Source of the DNA: an uncultured Granulicella sp.
Lineage (GTDB): Bacteria; Acidobacteriota; Terriglobia; Terriglobales; Acidobacteriaceae
Direction of reading: 5' to 3'
NCBI GenBank assembly: GCA_937873265.1
Contig: CALMVL010000117.1
Coordinates: 13,820 to 51,545 of the forward strand
DNA: 37,726 nucleotides
The notes under the pieces are model-generated. The model searched no databases. It was not told where the DNA came from and was given only the letters and a program-made list of their open reading frames with translations. Position numbers and translations under genes: made by a program. Positions 1 through 9,332 of this stretch are shown here, piece by piece (position 1 is the first letter of the stretch; each line of letters starts with the position of its first letter).

Positions 1-1094
1 TCCGGTGGGTAGACGCTTTCGGCGAGGGAGGTTTTGCCGTCGGGGAGGTTGATGCGGGCGGCGTCCCAGACAAAGACGGGGCTCGCGGTCCAGACGACGT
101 CGCGGGTCTGGTCCATGTGGAAGTGCCAGGTGAGCGGGCCCGTGGATTTCGGACGGCTGGCGGGGTCTTTGACCTCGGCGGGGGTGCGGATCATGACCGT
201 CTTGTCGCTGTGCCGGGCCTCGTCGAGCCGCTTGATTTCGGTCGCGGTGAGGACGTCTTTCGGGTTCACGAGCTCGCCCGAGCCGGCGACGATCATGTCG
301 GCGGGGACGGTGACGAAATAGTCGAAGTGGCCGTATTCGAGGTAGAACTCGCTGCCGATGTAGGGCAGGGTGTCCCATCCGCGGAGGTCGTCGTAGACGC
401 ACATGCGCGGGTACCACTGGGCGATGTCGTAGATGTCGCCCTGCTTGGAGGTACCCCAAGAGGTGCGGCCGCCCCACACGCCGGGGATGGTGTAGTGATA
501 GCGGATGTGGAGCTTCAGCGTGCCGCCTTTGGGGGCGAGCGGTTGGGCGAGCCGGACCTGCATGCGGGTGTCGTCGATGAGGTACTCGGGGGTGTAGTGA
601 CCCTTGCCGAGTTCGACCTCGACCGAGTCGAGCTCGAAGCCCGCGGTGGAGCGGCCGCCGGAATTTTCTTCGTCGTCGGCGACCCTGCGACGGCGGGGCT
701 GGCCGCCGTTGGCGAGCTTGGCGCGGGAGTCCTTGCGGTAGATGTTTTGTTCCATGAGGACCCACAGGCTGGTGAGCGCATCGGGGCTGTGGTTGGTGTA
801 GGTGATGACCTCGTCGTTGCGCAGCACCTTGGCCTGCGTGTCGAGCGCGGCGTGCATTTCGTAGTCGGCTTCATTCTGCCAGTAGCCCGGGCCGGGTGCG
901 CCGTTGCTTGAGCGATAGATGTTGACGGGGTCGGGCAGGGTGAGCGGGGCGAAGGTGATGCGGGGATCGTAGGCGCCGTTTGGACCGAGGCCGAGGGGCA
1001 GCTTTGCCGGAGCCGTCTGGCCCGTCATTTGGACTGCGAGGAGCAGGGAAGGGAACAGCAGGGTCAACAGGACGGCGCTGCGGCGAAGGCTCAT
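1..1094 (-). CDS. M1 family metallopeptidase, N-terminal part (runs off the window)
   Basis: The frame is open from an ATG at 1092-1094 to the window edge, so only about the first 364 residues are present. The protein starts with a signal peptide ([20 protein letters not shown]). Near residue 70 it has the motif [18 protein letters not shown], followed by [13 protein letters not shown] and [16 protein letters not shown]. These are typical of the N-terminal beta-sandwich of exported M1 (gluzincin) aminopeptidase-like proteins in Acidobacteriota and Bacteroidota. The zinc motif HExxH and the GxMEN exopeptidase motif would lie beyond the edge and cannot be checked. An AAGGAT ribosome-binding site sits about 9 bases before the ATG. 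The expected role is peptide degradation outside the cytoplasm. The family assignment is by recognition of these motifs only, and activity is unproven because the catalytic half is missing here. Confidence 0.8.
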   Translation of the reverse strand, partial: MSLRRSAVLLTLLFPSLLLAVQMTGQTAPAKLPLGLGPNGAYDPRITFAPLTLPDPVNIYRSSNGAPGPGYWQNEADYEMHAALDTQAKVLRNDEVITYTNHSPDALTSLWVLMEQNIYRKDSRAKLANGGQPRRRRVADDEENSGGRSTAGFELDSVEVELGKGHYTPEYLIDDTRMQVRLAQPLAPKGGTLKLHIRYHYTIPGVWGGRTSWGTSKQGDIYDIAQWYPRMCVYDDLRGWDTLPYIGSEFYLEYGHFDYFVTVPADMIVAGSGELVNPKDVLTATEIKRLDEARHSDKTVMIRTPAEVKDPASRPKSTGPLTWHFHMDQTRDVVWTASPVFVWDAARINLPDGKTSLAESVYPP

Positions 1095-1181
1095 CGGGCG
1101 AGATCCTTGGTCGGTGCGGAGATGGTTTGGGTCTGCCCTGAGCATACCCGCACCGCCCGCAGATCCCCAACCCGCTCGGCG

Positions 1182-1772
1182 TTAAGCCGGCTGCATCTCG
1201 CCTCGCGCGGTGAGTGCAGCGCGGCTCGTCAACAGCGTGTAGGTCGCGCTCACAAGCAAAATAGCTGCCGTGCCCAGAGCGCTGATCGACGGCACCGCGG
1301 CAGATGGCAGCACGGCCATGCTGAAGGCTGCATACCCGATCAACACCGTGCCTGTGACGTAATTGGCTGCATTTCCAAACAGCCGCGCGAGCGGCAGCAT
1401 ATGCAGCCCCACAACTGTCGCGATTCCCGGCACAATCCACGCCGGCCGGTGCAGCAGATTCATACCGGCGATTACAAAGGGAATTGCCACATACTGCGCC
1501 ACGTTAACGCGCCGGAAGGCGCTTCGCAGACGGCGCTCTTCCGTTTCGTCCCGCGTGGCCGGGCGCTTCGCCTCCGCCCTCCGCTGGAGGCACAGCGCCG
1601 GCAGAACCAGCGCCAGCAGAACCGCAAGCACCAGCACCCCGCTGATCCAGTTCAGCATGTGCCCGGCGTCGAGCCCCGTCAGCATCCAGAGTGAACCGAA
1701 GCCCGCCAAAAACATAATTCCAGACGGCCGTCCCGCGATCCGCTCTGAGCTCCTCTGCCCGTTGTTTGCCAT
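1182..1772 (-). CDS. Orphan multi-pass membrane protein, 196 aa
   Basis: I do not recognise the family. The ATG has a good ribosome-binding site (AAGGAGAG, about 6 bases upstream), and the frame is supported by regular hydrophobic segments. About six membrane spans can be drawn, roughly at residues 18-35, 40-60, 93-112, 113-128, 138-158 and 163-183. A basic cytoplasmic loop (QRRAEAKRPATRDETEERRLR, about 63-83) separates the second and third spans. There is no signal peptide, catalytic motif or metal-binding cluster. The gene stands alone between the M1 peptidase and fabG, on the same strand, with 87 bp and 193 bp on either side. It is probably an inner-membrane protein of unknown function. 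Confidence 0.75.
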   Translation of the reverse strand: MANNGQRSSERIAGRPSGIMFLAGFGSLWMLTGLDAGHMLNWISGVLVLAVLLALVLPALCLQRRAEAKRPATRDETEERRLRSAFRRVNVAQYVAIPFVIAGMNLLHRPAWIVPGIATVVGLHMLPLARLFGNAANYVTGTVLIGYAAFSMAVLPSAAVPSISALGTAAILLVSATYTLLTSRAALTARGEMQPA

Positions 1773-1949
1773 GACTGCTCTCCTTCGGGGATTCGCTCTC
1801 TGAGCGGATCCACAGTCCCAAGCTTCTTCCCACGCCTGGTCGGCTACGAGTGTCCCGTGTCAGCGATCGCTCATGACAGATGTCACGTTTCGTTCGAAGC
1901 AGTCCGCAACGGCCGGGGGCGCGGGGCATGCTCCGAAGCGAACGGCAGA

Positions 1950-1966
1950 AGAGTCCGGCGGACTCT
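1950..1966 (-). terminator. Candidate terminator hairpin directly after fabG
   Basis: A perfect 7-bp stem (AGAGTCC / GGACTCT) with a 3-base loop begins at the last base of the fabG stop codon. On the transcript it is followed by TCTGCCG, so the U tract is poor. Its position and perfect pairing argue for a 3'-end hairpin, but intrinsic termination is not certain. Confidence 0.5.
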
Positions 1967-2712
1967 CACCCCATGTACATCCCGCCGTTCACATCCAGCG
2001 TGTGTCCGGTGATGTAGCCCGCCTCCTCCGACGCCAGAAACGCCACGGCATGCGCGATCTCCACATCCGTTCCCGGCCGCCCCAAAGGGATGTGTGCGCT
2101 CATTGCGGCCTTCTGCTCGTCGTTCAGCACCGCCGTCATGGCGGTCTCGATATAGCCCGGAGCCACAGCATTTACCGTGATGGACCGGCTGGCCAGTTCG
2201 CGTGCGATTGACTTCGTCAGGCCGATCAGACCGGCCTTGGACGCGGCATAGTTCGCCTGCCCCGCCTGCCCCATCTCACCCACCACGGACGTGATGTTGA
2301 TCACCCGTCCCCACCGCGTCTTCAGCAACGACGGCATCGCCGCCTGCGTCAGCAGAAACGCGCCGGTCAGATTGGTGGACAGCACGTCTTCCCAATCGGC
2401 GCGCTTCATGCGCATCGCCAGGCCGTCGCGTGTGATGCCGGCGTTGTTCACGAGGATCTCGATGCGGCCGAACTGCGCCAGCACCGACCGTACGCAGGCC
2501 TTGATCGACTCCTCGCTGCTCACATCCAGAGGAAACGCCCTGGCCTTCCCGCCCGCGTGCTCAATCTCACGACACACCTCGCCCAGCCTTTCCAGATTCC
2601 GCGCCGCCAACGCGACCGTTCGTCCCCGGCGTGCCAGCTCCACCGCGCAGGCGCGGCCGATCCCCTGCGAGGCGCCGGTCACCAGCGCGATCCGCTCCGT
2701 CACATCACTCAT
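1966..2712 (-). CDS. fabG: 3-oxoacyl-ACP reductase, SDR family
   Basis: A 248-aa short-chain dehydrogenase that matches FabG end to end. FabG reduces 3-oxoacyl-ACP to 3-hydroxyacyl-ACP with NADPH in fatty-acid elongation. The cofactor motif TGASQGIG is at residues 12-19, NNAG lies near 90, the active-site serine is in INITSV near 140, YAASK is near 155, and the C-terminus VNGGMYMG is characteristic of FabG. I chose the ATG at 2710-2712 because AAAGGAG lies 6 bases upstream and the protein then has the normal length. The frame stays open further upstream, but that part antisense-overlaps nothing FabG-like. No other fab genes are adjacent, so this may be the housekeeping enzyme or a paralogue. 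A perfect TATAAT 28 bases before the start suggests its own promoter. Confidence 0.93.
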   Translation of the reverse strand: MSDVTERIALVTGASQGIGRACAVELARRGRTVALAARNLERLGEVCREIEHAGGKARAFPLDVSSEESIKACVRSVLAQFGRIEILVNNAGITRDGLAMRMKRADWEDVLSTNLTGAFLLTQAAMPSLLKTRWGRVINITSVVGEMGQAGQANYAASKAGLIGLTKSIARELASRSITVNAVAPGYIETAMTAVLNDEQKAAMSAHIPLGRPGTDVEIAHAVAFLASEEAGYITGHTLDVNGGMYMG

Positions 2713-2739
2713 CGCATCTCCTTTGGGGCAAACCGCTCG

Positions 2740-2745
2740 ATTATA
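2740..2745 (-). promoter_or_regulatory. Candidate -10 element for fabG
   Basis: A perfect TATAAT on the minus strand overlaps the stop codon of the upstream DUF2071 gene and would start transcription about 20 bases before the fabG ATG. At 16-18 bp spacing the -35 region is poor (CGCTTG or similar), so this is a -10 match only. Confidence 0.4.
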
Positions 2746-3574
2746 GGAGAACGACGCTGTCGCAAGCGCGAGGACCGCGGTCGCCCCAAGACGCCGCTTC
2801 GCGCGACATCCGCGCGCGGTCCTCGCGCAGGGGCCAGATAAACACCTCCAGCTCGCGCGAAACGTGCAGCAGCGGGGCTGTGTTCCGCGGCAACACAAAC
2901 CCGTTCGCCTCGGGCACCTCATTGCGCAGGATCTCGGCCTCAGCTGGTTCGAGCGGCCATGGCGCATGGTGGATATCACCCACCAGCAGCCGTCCGCGGC
3001 TCTCGGTGAAGAGGCAGTAGCGCTCAGTCAAGAACGCCTCGACCGACCCGGGAGAACTCAGCTTCAGCAAACCGCTGCCGCGGTATCTCGCCTCAAACGC
3101 GGCCCGTTGCCGTCCGAAGACGCGCGAGCTCCGGTAAAGGACTGAATTGTCCGCTGCTCGCACCGCCTGCATATGCGCCCAAAAGTAGGGCAGGTGAAAC
3201 AGCGTACGCGCGCCAAGGACTGCGAAGAGGCTTCCCGCGTCGAGCGAGAAGAAGTACACGCCGGCCAACCCGCTTCGGCGCGACCGCACATAGGTGCGAA
3301 GGTTGAGCTCCGGAAAGGCTTTCGCGCCGGGCACCCCAAGCGCGAGATTGCCCCAGAGTCGCGACCGCACCCGGTCCATGGAAAAGGGAACCACGCCCAG
3401 CCACGCCGAACCGTCGTAGAGATCCACCTCTAAGCCGGCAGGCAAGCGACCGTCCAGCCAACGTGCCGGCACCGGCCAGTGGGCGAACAGAAGGTCGTTC
3501 CATCGCTGGGCCATGCGCCAAGGGCGAGCCGGCATCGGGTACGGCCGGTGTGCCGTGGTGGCCAAAACGTCCAT
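2741..3574 (-). CDS. YqjF-like DUF2071 protein, 277 aa
   Basis: The protein resembles the DUF2071 (YqjF) family of uncharacterised cytoplasmic proteins. Visible family features are the N-terminal block QRWNDLLFAHWPVPARWL with LPAGLEVDLYDGSAWLGVVPF (about residues 24-62), a central LNLRTYVR and GVYFFSLDAGS segment (about 90-112), and the C-terminal VGDIHHAPWPLEPAEAEI segment (about 198-215). There is no signal peptide or membrane span. The stop codon lies inside the putative fabG -10 element, and only 28 bp separate the gene from the fabG start. It is divergent from the ThyX-like gene with a 38-bp gap. The biochemical role of this family is not established, and the sequence adds no clue to it. 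Confidence 0.85.
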   Translation of the reverse strand: MDVLATTAHRPYPMPARPWRMAQRWNDLLFAHWPVPARWLDGRLPAGLEVDLYDGSAWLGVVPFSMDRVRSRLWGNLALGVPGAKAFPELNLRTYVRSRRSGLAGVYFFSLDAGSLFAVLGARTLFHLPYFWAHMQAVRAADNSVLYRSSRVFGRQRAAFEARYRGSGLLKLSSPGSVEAFLTERYCLFTESRGRLLVGDIHHAPWPLEPAEAEILRNEVPEANGFVLPRNTAPLLHVSRELEVFIWPLREDRARMSREAASWGDRGPRACDSVVLL

Positions 3575-3612
3575 TCTTCAACAGATGCTGAGCGCGTATC
3601 CTGAGCGGGACC

Positions 3613-5136
3613 ATGGAAACGATCGAGCAGCCCGCGGTTTCAGCCGATACACAGCAGCAGCCGAGCGCTCCAGCCGGCCAAACCGATGTGTATGCCATCC
3701 ATGGCGCGGACCCGGAGGTGCTCGCCTATGCGATGGCCAAGTATTCGCGGTCGGCGCTCTCCTTGCGCGAGTCGCTCGCCGAGATCAGCGCGGAGCGAGC
3801 CGAGCAGTTCCTCAACACCTTCTATTTCCAGTACGGCCACCGCTCCATTGCCGACCTCGCCCACCTCCCTATGGCCATCGAGCGCCTGTCTCTGCTGGCC
3901 GCCATCGAGCTCGTGGACGAGCAGCGCTGGGACGGCCAGGAGCGCTCCACGCGCTACCAGAACTTTCGGGCGTCCGGCTGGTACACGCCGCCCGATCTCG
4001 GCGAGCACACGGCTTCCTACACCGCCGCCGTCCGTGCACTCTTTTCCGCCTACGAGGCCCTCGGCGCCGGCATGCTCGACGCCCTCAAAACCCGCGTGCC
4101 CCGCCCCGAGGCGATGATGCCCGAGGCCTACGACCGTACGCTCCGGGCCCGCGCCTTCGATGTTGCCCGCTACCTGCTCCCGCTCGCCACCAACACGTCG
4201 CTCGGCCAGATTGTCAACGCGCGCACGCTGGAAACCCAGGTTTCGCGCCTGCTCTCAAGCCCCTTCGCCGAGATCCGTTTGCTTGGTGACAAGCTCCGCC
4301 GCGCTGCCACCCAGCCCGCCTGGAACGTCGGCGGCACGCGCCAGGTCCGCGTCGCTCCCACGCTTGTGAAGTACGCCGAGCCGAACGCGTACCAGACCAC
4401 GACCCGCCACGAGCTCACCCAGGCCGCCGCAGACCTGATGCAGGGAGTCGCGGTCCATCCAGCCCCGGTCGTCGATCTCCTCGACGACGACGAACCGATC
4501 GAGGTCGAGCTCGGTGCGTCACTGCTCTACCCGCATTGCGGCTACGCCTATCGCCAGCTCCGAGACCATGTTGCCGACCTGCCGGAAGCGCGCCGGACCG
4601 AGCTGATCGCCCTCGGAACACGCACCCGCGGCCGCCACGACGAGCTGCTGCGCGCGTTCTCCGCCGGCCATGGCTTCCGCTTCGACATCCTGATGGATAT
4701 CGGCGGCTTCCGCGACATGCACCGCCACCGCCGCTGCATCCAGCTCGTTCAGCCCTTCACCGACGCCCATGGATGGGAGGAGCCGGTCTGCCCGGGCCAG
4801 CCCTGCCTGGCCGAGGTCGGCCTAGAAACGCTGTACACCCAGGCCATGCAGTCGGCCACCGAGAGCTACCGCGCCGTTCGCGACTCCGGGATCCCTGAGG
4901 CAGGGCAGTCCGCGCAGTACCTCCTGCCGCTCGGTACGCGGTGTCGCTCCATCTTCAAAATGGACTTTGCCGAGGCGCTCTACATCGCTGAACTGCGCTC
5001 CGGCATCGCCGGCCATTACAGCTATCGCCGCGTCGCGTGGGAGATGTTCAAGGCCGTTGCCGCGCGCCATCCCTCCCTCGCTCCACTCTTCCGGATCGGG
5101 GACGTAGACCTTCCGATCGACCTCCTGCAACGTTAG
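3613..5136 (+). CDS. ThyX-like protein with two fused FAD-dependent thymidylate synthase domains
   Basis: This 507-aa protein is about twice the usual ThyX length (about 220-250 aa), and both halves show ThyX landmarks. ThyX makes dTMP from dUMP using methylene-tetrahydrofolate and FADH2. The N-half has [11 protein letters not shown] (74-84), the E-x-S-x-RY equivalent QERSTRY (109-115) and the helical AR-LLP-NAR segment (185-230). The place where RHR should precede QERSTRY reads VDEQRWDG. The C-half has the RHR motif in [11 protein letters not shown] (367-377) and a YLLPLGT...[13 protein letters not shown] segment (436-473). The catalytic signature RHRxxS is therefore incomplete in each half (RHRRCI in the second). 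The gene has no tight operon partner; recA follows after 79 bp. It could be an active internally dimeric enzyme or a diverged relative. Family recognition is firm, activity is not. Confidence 0.85.
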   Translation: METIEQPAVSADTQQQPSAPAGQTDVYAIHGADPEVLAYAMAKYSRSALSLRESLAEISAERAEQFLNTFYFQYGHRSIADLAHLPMAIERLSLLAAIELVDEQRWDGQERSTRYQNFRASGWYTPPDLGEHTASYTAAVRALFSAYEALGAGMLDALKTRVPRPEAMMPEAYDRTLRARAFDVARYLLPLATNTSLGQIVNARTLETQVSRLLSSPFAEIRLLGDKLRRAATQPAWNVGGTRQVRVAPTLVKYAEPNAYQTTTRHELTQAAADLMQGVAVHPAPVVDLLDDDEPIEVELGASLLYPHCGYAYRQLRDHVADLPEARRTELIALGTRTRGRHDELLRAFSAGHGFRFDILMDIGGFRDMHRHRRCIQLVQPFTDAHGWEEPVCPGQPCLAEVGLETLYTQAMQSATESYRAVRDSGIPEAGQSAQYLLPLGTRCRSIFKMDFAEALYIAELRSGIAGHYSYRRVAWEMFKAVAARHPSLAPLFRIGDVDLPIDLLQR

Positions 5137-5200
5137 TTGTATTTTCGCCTTTTCTTCCCTTTCAGAAACTGCTAGTATCCGGTTTAAAGCAAGCCCTCCC

Positions 5201-5206
5201 AAGGAG
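5201..5206 (+). promoter_or_regulatory. Ribosome-binding site that fixes the GTG start of recA
   Basis: AAGGAG lies 9 bases before the GTG at 5216. There is no in-frame ATG nearby, so this site supports the GTG start. Confidence 0.75.
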
Positions 5207-5215
5207 ATTCCAATC

Positions 5216-6295
<1,080 letters not shown>

Positions 6296-6308
6296 CCGCG
6301 CCAGCTTG

Positions 6309-6336
6309 CGCCCGGAGGCGGCCTCGCCTCCGGGCG
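6309..6336 (+). terminator. Perfect 12-bp hairpin after recA
   Basis: CGCCCGGAGGCG and its exact reverse complement are separated by the 4-base loop GCCT, starting 14 bases after the recA stop. No U tract follows (the next bases are TCGGGCG). It probably marks the 3' end of the recA mRNA, either as a weak intrinsic terminator or as a protective stem. It lies only 22 bases before coaD. Confidence 0.65.
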
Positions 6337-6358
6337 TCGGGCGTATGCTGCTCATGGC

Positions 6359-6871
6359 ATGCACACCGTAAAGGCGATCTACCCGGGCACCTTCGACCCG
6401 CTCACCAACGGCCACCTCGACCTGATCGCTCGCGCTGCCAAGATCGTCGACCAACTCGTCGTCGCCATTTTGCGCAACAGCGAAAAGGCCACGCCGCTGT
6501 TCACCGTTGCCGAGCGCGAAGCCATGATCGCCGAAGCCACCAGCCACTTCGGCAACGTCTCAGTCGCCACCTTCGACGGCCTGCTCGTCGACTTTGCTCG
6601 CCAGCAGGGCGCCAAAGCCGTACTCCGCGGCATCCGCGCCATCTCCGACTACGAGTACGAACTGCAGATGGCCATGATGAACCGCAAGCTCGATCCCGAG
6701 CTCGAAACGCTCTTCATGATGCCCGGCGAAAAGTACACCTACGTCAGCTCGCGCCTCATCAAGGGCGTCTTCGAGCTCGGCGGTGATGTCACCGCCCTGG
6801 TCCCCCCTTCTGTCGTCGACCGTCTCAAGAGGAAGACAGCAGCCAAGCTCGTCGGTCAGCATCAGCCGTAG
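6359..6871 (+). CDS. coaD: Phosphopantetheine adenylyltransferase
   Basis: A 170-aa cytoplasmic enzyme of coenzyme A synthesis that transfers AMP from ATP to 4'-phosphopantetheine, giving dephospho-CoA. The nucleotidyltransferase motif YPGTFDPLTNGHLDL (residues 8-22, with the T/HxGH site) is intact, as are VLRGIRAISDYEYELQMAMMNR (about 88-109) and the second ATP-binding motif YTYVSSRLIKG (about 126-136). Length is normal (about 160 aa, plus a short tail). An out-of-frame ATG lies 5 bases before the chosen start, and the Shine-Dalgarno signal is weak. An aminotransferase gene follows after 61 bp on the same strand. The two may share a transcript, but their functions are not obviously linked. 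Confidence 0.97.
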   Translation: MHTVKAIYPGTFDPLTNGHLDLIARAAKIVDQLVVAILRNSEKATPLFTVAEREAMIAEATSHFGNVSVATFDGLLVDFARQQGAKAVLRGIRAISDYEYELQMAMMNRKLDPELETLFMMPGEKYTYVSSRLIKGVFELGGDVTALVPPSVVDRLKRKTAAKLVGQHQP

Positions 6872-6932
6872 TCCTCCCGCGTGTCACACAGGCCCGCTTC
6901 CGCGATCCCGGGAAATCTGAAAGACTGGCCCT

Positions 6933-8126
6933 ATGAGCATGCCCGCCGTCAAGATGTTCTCCGACCGCATCGACCGGATCGAGGTCTCCGCCACGCTTGC
7001 GATCACCGCCGAGGCCCTCAAACTGAAGTCGCAGGGGCTGGATCTCGCCGACTTCGGCGCCGGCGAGCCGCACTTCGCCACGCCGCGACACATCAAGGAC
7101 GCCGCCATCGAGGCAATCGAGAAGAACGTCACGCGCTACACCAACGTCGCCGGCACCCCGGAGGTCCGCCGCGCCATCGTGGAACGCCACGCCTGCGACT
7201 TTGGTTCGAACTACACACCGGATGAGTGCGTGTTCACCGCCGGCGGAAAGCTCGCCATCTTCGCCGCGGTCCAGGTCCTCGTCGACCACGGCGACGAGGT
7301 CATTGTGCCCGTTCCGTATTGGGTCTCCTACAAGGACATCGTCGAGTACTCCGGGGGCAAATGCGTCTTCGTCGAAACGCCCGAAGCCGAGAACTTCCGC
7401 CTCACTGCCGAGATGATCGAGCGCGCCATCACCCCCAAGACCGTCGCGATCATCCTTAACTCACCCTCGAACCCCTCCGGCGCGGTGGTCGCTCCGGACG
7501 ATCTCGAAGCCATCGTTCGCCTGGCGCATCGGCGCGGCATTTTTGTGCTGCTTGACGAGTGCTACGTCTACCTCAACTTCACCGGTCACATCGTCAGCGG
7601 GGGCTCCTTTTCTGAGTGCAAAGAGAGCGTCGTCGTCCTCGGCTCCCTCTCCAAAACCTATGCCATGACCGGCTGGCGCGCCGGCTTCGCCCTTGGGCCC
7701 AAACCGATCATCGCCGCCATCGCCAAGCTCCTCTCGCAGAGCACCTCGAACGCCGCCAGCATGGTGCAGCGCGCCGCCATCGCCGCCCTTTCCAGCTCGC
7801 AGGAGTGCGTCACCGAGATGCGCGCGGACTACCTTCGCCTCCGCGACCAGATTTTATCCGGCCTCCGTTCCATTTCGGGAATCACCTGCACCGTACCCGA
7901 GGGCGCCTTTTATGTGTACCCGAACGTGTCACATTTCTTCGGCAGCGGAGACGTACGGACCGCCGCGGAAGTCGCGTCTGGACTGCTTAAAACCGCTCAT
8001 GTGGTCGCCGTCCCCGGCGAGGCCTTCGGCACCTCCGAGCACATCCGCCTCTCCTACGCCGTCTCTGCCGAGGTCATCGACAAGGGCGTCGAGCGCATGC
8101 GCGACTACTTTGCCTCGCTAAAGTAG
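6933..8126 (+). CDS. Class I/II PLP-dependent aminotransferase (aspartate aminotransferase-like)
   Basis: A 397-aa fold-type I aminotransferase of the aspartate/aromatic branch (AspC/AatA-like Ib subgroup). It transfers amino groups between L-aspartate or similar amino acids and 2-oxoglutarate using pyridoxal phosphate. Visible sites are FGAGEPHF (41-48), TAGGK (102-106), NSPSNPSG (176-183, with the Asn contacting the cofactor), LDECY (207-211, with the Asp that binds the pyridine nitrogen), the Schiff-base lysine K241 in GSLSKTYAMTGWRAG, and the carboxylate-binding arginine in HIRLSYA near the C-terminus. Several in-frame Met codons (residues 1, 3 and 8) make the exact start uncertain. Substrate cannot be fixed from sequence; aspartate is the best guess. 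Confidence 0.92.
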   Translation: MSMPAVKMFSDRIDRIEVSATLAITAEALKLKSQGLDLADFGAGEPHFATPRHIKDAAIEAIEKNVTRYTNVAGTPEVRRAIVERHACDFGSNYTPDECVFTAGGKLAIFAAVQVLVDHGDEVIVPVPYWVSYKDIVEYSGGKCVFVETPEAENFRLTAEMIERAITPKTVAIILNSPSNPSGAVVAPDDLEAIVRLAHRRGIFVLLDECYVYLNFTGHIVSGGSFSECKESVVVLGSLSKTYAMTGWRAGFALGPKPIIAAIAKLLSQSTSNAASMVQRAAIAALSSSQECVTEMRADYLRLRDQILSGLRSISGITCTVPEGAFYVYPNVSHFFGSGDVRTAAEVASGLLKTAHVVAVPGEAFGTSEHIRLSYAVSAEVIDKGVERMRDYFASLK

Positions 8127-8164
8127 CTTCTGTTTGCGGCTCCGATTCCGTAGGATAGTCGGGT

Positions 8165-9322
8165 ATGCGCTCAGACCCGAATACGCCGGCCCCGAAGTTT
8201 GCCCCGGTCATCCTGGCAGGCGGTAGCGGCACCCGGTTTTGGCCCCGCAGCCGTCGCGCCCGCGCCAAGCAGGTCCTCGCGCTCGACGGCGATCGCACCA
8301 TGATCCAGCAGACGCTGGACCGCCTCGGCCCGCTCGCCTCGGCAGGGTCCGCGTGGGTCATCACCAACGACCTTCTGCTCAGCCAGATCACCGACCAGCT
8401 TCCGGAGATTCCCCCCGAACAGCTGGTCTGTGAACCGGCCGCGCGTAACACCGCCCCCGCCTGCGCCCTTGCCGCCTTTCTTCTCGAGCGCACCGCGCCG
8501 GAGACCGTCATCGGCATCTTTCCCTCCGACCACGTCGTCAAGCACGAGGGGCGCTTCTGCGAAATCGTCCGTGCCGCCGTCGCCCTCGCCGCCTCCGGCG
8601 AAAAAATTGTCGTGCTCGGTGTCCCGCCCACCCGCGCCGAGACCGGCTACGGCTACATCGAGCTCGGCGCCGCGGTCGACACCCACGAGGTCCCGTACCC
8701 CGAGATCCCCGTCCGCCGCGTCCGCCGTTTCACGGAAAAACCCGACACCGAGCGCGCCCGCCACTTCGTCGCCTCCGGCAACTTCGCCTGGAACAGCGGC
8801 ATGTTCCTGTGGAGCGCCCGAACCCTCGCGAACGCCATCCGCGAGCACTGCCCCGCCATGGCGCCCCTGTTGGAGACGATCGCCGCAGCGCATGGCACGC
8901 CTGACTTCGAGCGCACCATGGCCGAACTCTACCCGCAATGCGAGAGCATCAGCATCGACTACGCCGTGCTCGAGCCCCGCTCCGCCAAAGGCGAGTTCGG
9001 AGCCGAAATCTACTGCCTTCCCGGAGAGTTTGCCTGGAACGACCTCGGCTCCTGGAATGCCCTCTACGAACATCACAGCACCGACATCCACCCGCCTGAC
9101 AGCTCCGGCGACAACGTTCTCGACGCCGGCGGCGGTCTCGCCATCGAGGCCAAGGGCAACTACGTCCACGCGCCCGGCCGCACCGTCGCCCTGCTTGGCG
9201 TCGACGATCTCGTCGTCGTACTCACCGACGACGCCGTCCTCGTCACCACGCGCGAGCGCTCCCAGGATGTCGGTAAAATCACCCGCGCCCTCGCCGACGC
9301 CGGCCGCAAGGAACTGATCTAG
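8165..9322 (+). CDS. Mannose-1-phosphate guanylyltransferase (GDP-mannose pyrophosphorylase)
   Basis: A 385-aa sugar-nucleotide pyrophosphorylase that converts mannose-1-phosphate and GTP to GDP-mannose for surface glycans. The signature LAGGSGTRFWPRSR (about residues 18-31) matches the GGxGTRxWPxSR motif of the ManC/AlgA type. PAARNTAPACALAA, IFPSDHVV, TGYGYIE, FTEKPD, FAWNSGMFLW and the C-terminal FAWNDLGSWNAL follow in the family order. There is no fused phosphomannose isomerase domain. It lies 38 bp after the aminotransferase gene and 10 bp before the phosphohexomutase gene that could supply its substrate, so the two are very likely co-transcribed. No fucose or rhamnose genes are nearby, so the final glycan is unknown. 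It is manC-like; a symbol is not assigned because the naming varies. Confidence 0.94.
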   Translation: MRSDPNTPAPKFAPVILAGGSGTRFWPRSRRARAKQVLALDGDRTMIQQTLDRLGPLASAGSAWVITNDLLLSQITDQLPEIPPEQLVCEPAARNTAPACALAAFLLERTAPETVIGIFPSDHVVKHEGRFCEIVRAAVALAASGEKIVVLGVPPTRAETGYGYIELGAAVDTHEVPYPEIPVRRVRRFTEKPDTERARHFVASGNFAWNSGMFLWSARTLANAIREHCPAMAPLLETIAAAHGTPDFERTMAELYPQCESISIDYAVLEPRSAKGEFGAEIYCLPGEFAWNDLGSWNALYEHHSTDIHPPDSSGDNVLDAGGGLAIEAKGNYVHAPGRTVALLGVDDLVVVLTDDAVLVTTRERSQDVGKITRALADAGRKELI

Positions 9323-9332
9323 CCCCTAGACC

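Noticed and set aside
117-911. Plus-strand frame at the window start
   Set aside because: The minus strand encodes a signal peptide and M1 N-domain motifs through the same bases, so the plus frame is a shadow.
5137-5215. SOS (LexA) box before recA
   Set aside because: No clear inverted repeat of a known LexA type was found, and the operator for this phylum is not known to me.
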